A DNA stretch of 10,603 nt, from NCBI GenBank assembly GCA_910586805.1, contig CAJUJC010000028.1:1-10603 (forward strand). The letters run 5' to 3'. This DNA comes from an uncultured Erysipelotrichales bacterium (GTDB taxonomy: Bacteria; Bacillota_I; Bacilli_A; Erysipelotrichales; Coprobacillaceae). Below, one piece after another: positions 5,786-10,603 of the stretch. A program made the translations under genes and the position numbers. Below the pieces are notes generated by a model. The model was not told where the DNA came from and made no database searches. It saw nothing but the letters and a program-made list of their open reading frames with translations. Within the stretch, counting starts at the first letter, position 1. The number at the start of each line of letters is the position of its first letter.

Positions 5786-7232
5786 ATAACTCTTTTCCAT
5801 TTGTTTCAATGACTTTCTTATACCAATAATAAGAATCTTTAGGAATTCTATTTAATGTACCTGAATTTTCATCTTCTTCTCTATCTACATATACAAACCC
5901 ATAACGTTTTTGATATCCATTTAACCAACTTAATAAATCAGTATATGACCAAGTACAATAAGCCCAAACCTGACATCCATCATCACAAGCTTTCTTTAAT
6001 TCCTCAATATGTGCTTTTAAATAAGCAATACGATAAGGATCGTGAATTTGACCATCTTCAACTTTATCAAATGCTCCTAATCCATTTTCACTAATAACAA
6101 TTGGCAACGCATAACGTGAAGTAATATCCCTGCAACACATTCTAATTCCCATAGGATCAATTGTCCAATCCCAATCAGTTGTAGGCAAGAAATCATTCGC
6201 TGGATTTTTATATAATCCAGGAACTCCTTGAACTTCAGCAGTTCCTTTTTTACCTGTTGTATTCATGGTATTTGTCATACCAACACCATCAATATCATTA
6301 AACTCAGCAACACAAGTTTGATAGTAATTAACACCCATGAAATCCACTTGAGTGGCTGCCTTTTTTAAAACTTCTAAATCACCTTCCATAATATCAGGTG
6401 TAACGCCTTGGCTTTCTAAATAAGCCCATGCACTTCTTGGATAACGTCCATAAGCATAAACATCCATCCACCAATAATTTTGTAAATCATCATAGTCAGC
6501 TTTCGCCATAGCATTTTCAGGTTTTCTATCATATGCATAACAAGGACTATATGCAAATGAAGCACCCACCTTTGCTTCTGGATACAATTCTTTTAATACT
6601 AACACAGTATAAGCATGAGCCATATTGGCATGATGATTGACTTGATAAAACATTTTCATATCATTTTCTTTTCCTGGTGGATGCATTCCTTTTAACCACC
6701 CAAATGATATAAAGATATTTTGTTCGTTCATAGTAATCCAGTATTTCACACGATTACCATATCTTTTAAATAGAGTTGTTGCATAATTTACATAATCATC
6801 AACAATTTTTCTATTTTCCCATCCATGATATTCATCTTCTAAAGCTTGAGGCATATCCCAATGATAAACAGTAACCATTGGTTCAATTCCATATTTCAAT
6901 AATTCATCAATTAAATCATCATAGAACTTTAACCCAGCTTCATTCACTTCACCATTTCCCTGAGGATAAATTCTTGTCCATGCAATTGAAAAACGATATG
7001 TTTTCAATCCCATTTCAGCCATTAATTTCACATCTTCTTTAAAACGATGATAATGATCAACAGCTTTATCACCAGTTGTTGCTTTAAATGTCTTTCCAGG
7101 TATTCTTACAAACTTATCCCAGTTAGACACACCTTTACCATCAGCATCCCATCCACCTTCTACCTGATAAGCTGCTGAAGCACTTCCCCAAAGAAATCCT
7201 TCAGGAAAACCTTTTGTTTCTTTAAAATACAT
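5784..7232 (-). CDS. GH1 6-phospho-beta-glycosidase
   Basis: A 482-residue glycoside hydrolase family 1 TIM barrel that splits phosphorylated beta-glycosides after PTS uptake. The N-terminal signature FLWGSASAAYQVEGG (13-27) is present. The acid/base is E170 (ITMNEQN) and the nucleophile is E382 (VISENG), both intact. Residues S435, K442 and Y444 in DLLSWLNGYQKRYGF occupy the 6-phosphate-binding positions known from the 6-phospho-beta-galactosidase LacG (S428, K435, Y437), where ordinary beta-glucosidases carry glutamate. W436 matches the LacG tryptophan, so 6-phospho-galactosides are possible substrates as well as 6-phospho-glucosides. I chose the ATG at 7232, which follows GGAGGT by eight bases; an upstream in-frame ATG at 7307 lies inside the preceding gene. 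It starts 16 bases after the hydrolase-like gene and ends the operon at a terminator. No PTS gene is present in the window. Confidence 0.92.
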   Translation of the reverse strand: MYFKETKGFPEGFLWGSASAAYQVEGGWDADGKGVSNWDKFVRIPGKTFKATTGDKAVDHYHRFKEDVKLMAEMGLKTYRFSIAWTRIYPQGNGEVNEAGLKFYDDLIDELLKYGIEPMVTVYHWDMPQALEDEYHGWENRKIVDDYVNYATTLFKRYGNRVKYWITMNEQNIFISFGWLKGMHPPGKENDMKMFYQVNHHANMAHAYTVLVLKELYPEAKVGASFAYSPCYAYDRKPENAMAKADYDDLQNYWWMDVYAYGRYPRSAWAYLESQGVTPDIMEGDLEVLKKAATQVDFMGVNYYQTCVAEFNDIDGVGMTNTMNTTGKKGTAEVQGVPGLYKNPANDFLPTTDWDWTIDPMGIRMCCRDITSRYALPIVISENGLGAFDKVEDGQIHDPYRIAYLKAHIEELKKACDDGCQVWAYCTWSYTDLLSWLNGYQKRYGFVYVDREEDENSGTLNRIPKDSYYWYKKVIETNGKEL

Positions 7233-7248
7233 TTTTTTGACCTCCCTT

Positions 7249-8136
7249 TTATATATTTTCATTAACAAACTCTTGAAGAGATAATGTATATGTATCTGTT
7301 TTATCAATTAACTCATAAAGGCTCTTTTCTTTGATTGGAAATAACATTTTTACTGAAGCATTATGATTATAAACTGAAAAAACATGTTTAAATGGAACAT
7401 CACCATCTTCTTTAGAATGAACAAATATTGTTGGAATTTCATTTTTCTTAACCAATGCAACAGTATTCATTTTTTTAATATCTTTATTTATTTCTTTTTT
7501 AATAAACTGTCTTATTATTGGAGCATTTATTTTATGAGAAATATTCAATGATTTTTGACAACGTGCACTTAAATAATGATAAACATTATCATAAGCACCT
7601 TCACTTATAATCATATCAACATTCTTTAATTGACCAAGTCCAGAAGCATTTAAAATCGTATTCGCACCAACACCTTGTCCATACATAATCAAATGATGGT
7701 CTTCTCCATACTTTTGTAATACATATGTATTAAAGTACATCAAATCCAAAACATCCTGATAACCAAATCCTCTAATATACCCATCACTCAACCCATGAGC
7801 ATGAGCATCATACAGTAAAACATTTGAACAAGGAAATAGTTTTTTTAAATAAGGAATTGTTTCTTTCAACGTTTGAGAAGATTGTTCTAACCTATGTAAA
7901 CAAACAATTGTTCTTTTCGCATTCTCTTCTTCAAACAAATAACCTTGTAAATATAACTTTTTATGATTTTTAATTTTAAATTTTTTTCCACCTAAATCAC
8001 TATACCAATCTTCCTCATTACTTTTATCCAAACGTTGACGATATAAAATATTATGAGCAAACTGGTTCATCAAAGAAAGCCCTGCTGTTAGGGTAGAAAT
8101 TGTTAAAGTTGAAGCTATAACTGTTCTCTTTTTCAT
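7249..8136 (-). CDS. Membrane-anchored alpha/beta-hydrolase-fold protein lacking the catalytic Ser and His
   Basis: A 295-residue protein with an N-terminal signal anchor (about residues 5-27 after MKKR), then a domain resembling the B. subtilis YqkD type of alpha/beta hydrolase. Recognisable landmarks are TIVCLH (76-81), YDAHAHGLSDGYIRGFGYQD (109-128), LIMYGQGVGANTIL (149-162), ISEGAYDNVY (177-186) and IFVHSKEDGDVPFKH (237-251). The usual nucleophile motif G-x-S-x-G reads GQGVG, with glycine 155 in place of serine. The oxyanion HG reads HR. The C-terminal region that normally carries G-x-H-A reads PIKEKSLYE, with no histidine. Only the acid (D244) remains. It is therefore probably a pseudoenzyme or a binding protein. 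The ATG at 8136 follows AAGGAG by eight bases and overlaps the previous stop codon as ATGA; a GTG at 8145 falls on the ribosome binding site. Confidence 0.85.
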   Translation of the reverse strand: MKKRTVIASTLTISTLTAGLSLMNQFAHNILYRQRLDKSNEEDWYSDLGGKKFKIKNHKKLYLQGYLFEEENAKRTIVCLHRLEQSSQTLKETIPYLKKLFPCSNVLLYDAHAHGLSDGYIRGFGYQDVLDLMYFNTYVLQKYGEDHHLIMYGQGVGANTILNASGLGQLKNVDMIISEGAYDNVYHYLSARCQKSLNISHKINAPIIRQFIKKEINKDIKKMNTVALVKKNEIPTIFVHSKEDGDVPFKHVFSVYNHNASVKMLFPIKEKSLYELIDKTDTYTLSLQEFVNENI

Positions 8137-9350
8137 TTGTACCACTCCTTAAAATTATCCATTAATAAACGATTTATATTTGCTACCTGCTCAAAAGAAC
8201 TCAATCTGTATTTTTCATTCTCCATTCTTGCTGCAAAGAATTGAACAGCAGTTATCAACTGATCTCTTACCTTTGTTCTTAATTCCTTTGGAAAACTTTC
8301 AATTGGAAAACATGTAAATATAAACGTATTATAATCTTCACTAAATAAATCTAAAATAATCTCATATCCTTCAGCTTTTGCCAAAGAATTACCTAAAGCC
8401 AAATCTAAATCATGATTAGCAAAAGTCAACATATTATGAATGATATTACGAAGCTCTTTTAATATAACTGCATAATACTGATCATAATTATTTGTAAAAA
8501 TATAATAAATATAAGAGAAAACAAGATTAACATTATCTCTATCTTCATCTTTATCATTTAATACAAATTTTTCTTTTAACGTATCTAATAAAGCTTGTGT
8601 CACTTTATAATGTGATAAAACCAAAATTCCAAAATCAGTCATAATCATAAATGAAAATCTTGTATTTTGACACATAACTTCAATAACTTCAAAAAGCTTT
8701 TCAGGTACATATTTATAAAACTTATCTAAATGTCTATAAACAATTCTAATAATTTCTCTTACATAATATAAATGGAATTGATATTCAGTATCCAAATATT
8801 TCATTGTTGTCCCATCCCATTCATACTCATATAATACTTTTTTCAACAAAAATGTTATAGAATCAAGAAACTTATCATATTTTTTTCTACTTATCAACAT
8901 TTCTAAACTTGGAATAAACATTTCATAAAATGCATCCATTGTTTGTTGGTTAATTCCATTATGATATTTCATATATTCTAAAATAAGACAATAATCAATA
9001 GGATCTAAAAAAATATGTTCATTTGACACTGTCTTTATATAGGTTTCATAGAGAGAGTAATGTAAAGTTCCTTCACATTGTAATCTATCAACAATTTTTT
9101 TTAATGCATCCTTAACAATATATATTTTTTCTTGTTCGTGTAAATCTTCAGAAAATATATAAGATATTTCATTTTCACAATGTAATTCTACAAAAATATC
9201 AATTTTTCTAAAGTTTTCATCTAACATATAGTAATGACATTTAAAACGATAGTCATCTATTCTATATCCACTATGATAACGATATTTTCCTTTATATTGT
9301 GCTGGATGATCATTGATAAAATCTTCTATTAGTTTTGTATTGATAATCAT
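8133..9350 (-). CDS. Unknown 405-residue protein
   Basis: I do not recognise this protein. The N-terminal part (about 1-110) alternates short strands rich in Tyr and His (KYRYHSGYRIDDYRFKCHYY) with a helix near 72-92, suggesting a small alpha/beta domain. From about 115 to the end it looks helical, with many Tyr, Phe, Leu and charged residues, as in helical-repeat scaffolds. It has no signal peptide and no convincing membrane span, so it is probably cytoplasmic. No catalytic motif was found. AAAGGAGG precedes the ATG at 9350 by four bases. That ATG overlaps the stop of the 85-residue gene (ATGA), and its own TGA overlaps the start of the hydrolase-like gene in the same way, implying translational coupling on both sides and production in fixed ratio. 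The reading frame is open throughout, with coding-like composition. Confidence 0.85.
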   Translation of the reverse strand: MIINTKLIEDFINDHPAQYKGKYRYHSGYRIDDYRFKCHYYMLDENFRKIDIFVELHCENEISYIFSEDLHEQEKIYIVKDALKKIVDRLQCEGTLHYSLYETYIKTVSNEHIFLDPIDYCLILEYMKYHNGINQQTMDAFYEMFIPSLEMLISRKKYDKFLDSITFLLKKVLYEYEWDGTTMKYLDTEYQFHLYYVREIIRIVYRHLDKFYKYVPEKLFEVIEVMCQNTRFSFMIMTDFGILVLSHYKVTQALLDTLKEKFVLNDKDEDRDNVNLVFSYIYYIFTNNYDQYYAVILKELRNIIHNMLTFANHDLDLALGNSLAKAEGYEIILDLFSEDYNTFIFTCFPIESFPKELRTKVRDQLITAVQFFAARMENEKYRLSSFEQVANINRLLMDNFKEWYK

Positions 9351-9604
9351 ACATCCTCCTTTGTATTACACATTGCTTTAAAACGTGATAAAAAATCACT
9401 TCTTATATATTCTTTTGTAATATGTACGATATTAAGGATTGCATAATCTCCACCCATCATAAGTGCAGTATCCATAATATCTTCAGTTAATAATGTCAGT
9501 TCATGATCTGTCAGTTCTATATTTTCATCTTCCATTATATCCTTAACAACAGCCTTACAGCCATCTATATATTCTTTTTTATTAATATCAGTTACATGTT
9601 CCAT
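9347..9604 (-). CDS. Unknown 85-residue acidic protein
   Basis: A small, acidic, probably helical and soluble protein of unknown family (MEHVTDINKKEYIDGCKAVV at the start; ELTDHELTLLTEDIMDTALM in the middle). I chose the ATG at 9604 because AAGGATGTGA (9618-9609) matches the anti-Shine-Dalgarno complement at nine of ten positions. An in-frame ATG at 9625 has no site and would lie upstream of the transcript start predicted from the TATAAT at 9631-9626. It is the first gene of the operon, and its TGA overlaps the ATG of the 405-residue gene. Size and coupling would suit a subunit or chaperone of the large partner, which is inference only. Confidence 0.78.
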   Translation of the reverse strand: MEHVTDINKKEYIDGCKAVVKDIMEDENIELTDHELTLLTEDIMDTALMMGGDYAILNIVHITKEYIRSDFLSRFKAMCNTKEDV

Positions 9605-9625
9605 TCTCTCACATCCTTGTGTCAT

Positions 9626-9634
9626 ATTATATCA
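9626..9634 (-). promoter_or_regulatory. Extended -10 promoter of the four-gene operon
   Basis: TGATATAAT (9634-9626, minus strand) is a perfect extended -10 element. TTGACT (9659-9654) lies upstream, but its distance of 22 bases is too long for a standard -35, so recognition may depend on the extended -10. Transcription would start near 9619, directly before the ribosome binding site of the 85-residue gene. Confidence 0.6.
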
Positions 9635-9701
9635 TGTCTTTATGTACTTTTTTAGTCAAAATATGCTTTTTATGGAAAATAATCTTATTATATTTTTAGT
9701 T

Positions 9702-10460
9702 CTATCGTAAAAATTTTATATCCTCTATAACTTCAATTCCTAGTTGTTTTAAATAAATAATTGCTTGATTATAAATTTTTAAAGATGATAATGCTCTTGC
9801 TTCATGAGCATCTGTTCCTATAATAACTTTATTGCCAACTTTCTTAGCAATTTTGAAAAAAACTTCATTAGGGTATTGTCGATATGTTGCAAATCCTAAA
9901 AGATTAAATTCTAATGGAATATCCAATTCTTTTGCCTTTAAACAAAGTCTTGTCATCTCTTTGGTATAAACAGGATTATATATATCAAAATTTGCTAAAT
10001 CTGGATGAGCCAAATAACTAAATAATCCTGTTTCTAATCCTTCAATACAACTATCCACATATTTTTTCAATTGTTTTTCATTAAGTTTTCTTCCAAAATA
10101 AATTCCTGTTTCATCTGTTTCATCATAATGATGCCCTAATATCACATAATCCAATTCATAACGTTGAATCATTTCTTTTAACCAGGGTATATACTTTTCA
10201 AAATATTCACACTCTAAACCTATTTTAATAGAGATTTGATCTTTATATTTTTCTTTCAGTGTTCGTAAAGTTTGGACATACCCTTCTAACTTATCTTCCT
10301 CCATACGCATTGATGAATGAAATGTAGAATCATAATGCCAAGGTGTGTGATCACTAAAACCAAGTTCAGTATATCCTGATTGAATCGCTGCTTTGATATA
10401 TTCTTCCTCACTGCTCATTGCATGATAACATCTTTTTGTATGTGTATGATAATTTTTCAT
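9702..10460 (-). CDS. PHP-domain histidinol-phosphatase family phosphoesterase
   Basis: A 252-residue cytoplasmic metal-dependent phosphoesterase of the PHP superfamily, HisJ/HisK type (L-histidinol phosphate to L-histidinol in histidine synthesis). The metal-binding motifs are all present: YHTHT (4-8) with H5 and H7, H13, FSDHTP (35-40), E83 (GLECEY), GHHY (109-112), AHPD (151-154) and GTDAHE (215-220). The length is typical. AGGAGGT precedes the ATG at 10460 by six bases. No other histidine gene is in the window, so the substrate is not confirmed by context; some family members act on other phosphomonoesters. No convincing terminator follows, so some read-through into the operon at 9604 is possible. 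Confidence 0.88.
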   Translation of the reverse strand: MKNYHTHTKRCYHAMSSEEEYIKAAIQSGYTELGFSDHTPWHYDSTFHSSMRMEEDKLEGYVQTLRTLKEKYKDQISIKIGLECEYFEKYIPWLKEMIQRYELDYVILGHHYDETDETGIYFGRKLNEKQLKKYVDSCIEGLETGLFSYLAHPDLANFDIYNPVYTKEMTRLCLKAKELDIPLEFNLLGFATYRQYPNEVFFKIAKKVGNKVIIGTDAHEARALSSLKIYNQAIIYLKQLGIEVIEDIKFLR

Positions 10461-10484
10461 AGATGACCTCCTACGATTTTTTAT

Positions 10485-10493
10485 ATTATAACA
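10485..10493 (-). promoter_or_regulatory. Extended -10 promoter of the PHP phosphatase gene
   Basis: TGTTATAAT (10493-10485, minus strand) is a full extended -10 sequence. No good -35 hexamer lies 16-18 bases upstream. The start near 10478 leaves a leader of about 18 bases that just holds AGGAGGT. Confidence 0.55.
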
Positions 10494-10521
10494 TAAATTT
10501 TATATATCAGTTCTTAAGTTT

Positions 10522-10603
10522 TTATAAATTTTTTTCTTTAGTTTTATTAATAATTTGTTCAACTATCTTTTGTTTAGATTTTTTTCGTCCGCGTGTTAAT
10601 CCG
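10522..10603 (-). CDS. C-terminal end of an unknown protein (partial)
   Basis: An open frame enters from the right edge and ends at TAA 10524-10522. Its 26 visible residues begin GLTRGRKKSKQKIVEQ and continue as a lysine-rich helix (IINKTKEKNL). The edge has a higher GC content (CACGCGGACG) than the surrounding spacer, as expected for coding sequence here. The basic tail would fit a nucleic-acid-binding or ribosome-associated protein, but too little is visible to name a family. The stop lies 29 bases before the extended -10 of the PHP phosphatase gene. Confidence 0.5.
   Translation of the reverse strand, partial: GLTRGRKKSKQKIVEQIINKTKEKNL

Noticed and set aside
5855..6094. Open frame on the plus strand opposite the GH1 gene, and similar antisense frames at 1064-1342, 3339-3560, 3574-3768, 4114-4308 and 5212-5448
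   Set aside because: All lie antisense to well-supported genes, and no recognisable domain was seen in any of them; they are shadows of the real coding frames.
7233..7307. Upstream start for the GH1 protein
   Set aside because: It would overlap the end of the previous gene and add 25 residues before the standard GH1 start; GGAGGT directly precedes the ATG at 7232.
8137..8145. GTG start for the hydrolase-like protein
   Set aside because: The GTG overlaps its own AAGGAG site; the ATG at 8136 has eight-base spacing and forms the ATGA overlap.
9640..9701. Terminator after the PHP phosphatase gene
   Set aside because: Only a 5-bp AATAA/TTATT stem with a two-base loop was found, too weak to call.

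Overview
The window is AT-rich DNA from a low-GC Gram-positive bacterium. It has strong AGGAGG-type ribosome binding sites, standard stop codons (TGA is used as a stop), short intergenic gaps and Rho-independent terminators. The gene content (three-domain X-Pro aminopeptidase, preQ1-controlled QueT, GH1 6-phospho-glycosidase, HTH proteins with membrane tails) fits a gut Firmicute. Erysipelotrichia/Coprobacillaceae is my best guess; this is inference, not a database result. No mobile element, CRISPR array, tRNA or rRNA was seen, and no gene-free stretch exceeds 300 bases.

Left part (1-1200, minus strand). The first ten codons of an M3-type oligoendopeptidase leave the left edge. Upstream of it, in its own transcription unit, lie an HTH regulator with six predicted membrane spans and an internal duplication, and a 52-residue two-span membrane protein only 2 bases behind it, followed by a terminator. 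Positions 1201-1373 form a divergent control region with repeated CAACTTT/AAGTTG elements.

Middle (1374-3883, plus strand). A three-domain X-Pro aminopeptidase is followed by a possible 21-codon ORF and a Vat/CatB-like hexapeptide acyltransferase. The acyltransferase is broken by a one-base shift in a run of seven A. It converges on an AI-2E-family membrane protein (minus), and a shared hairpin overlaps both stop codons.

Right part (3888-10603, all minus strand). Reading in the direction of transcription: the C-terminal end of an unknown protein; a PHP-family histidinol-phosphatase-like enzyme; then an operon starting at an extended -10 promoter near 9630. The operon holds an 85-residue unknown protein, a 405-residue unknown protein, a membrane-anchored alpha/beta-hydrolase-fold protein and a GH1 6-phospho-beta-glycosidase, closed by a terminator. 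The first three genes are joined by two ATGA stop/start overlaps. The hydrolase-like protein lacks the nucleophile serine and the catalytic histidine of its fold, so it looks like a pseudoenzyme. Next come queT, the substrate-binding subunit of a queuosine-precursor ECF transporter, preceded by a preQ1-I riboswitch with an intrinsic terminator, and finally the AI-2E-family gene.

The items most worth a second look are the coupled unknown/unknown/pseudo-hydrolase operon, the homopolymer frameshift that a -1 slip would exactly repair, and the preQ1 switch with a visible aptamer-loop/terminator-loop pairing.
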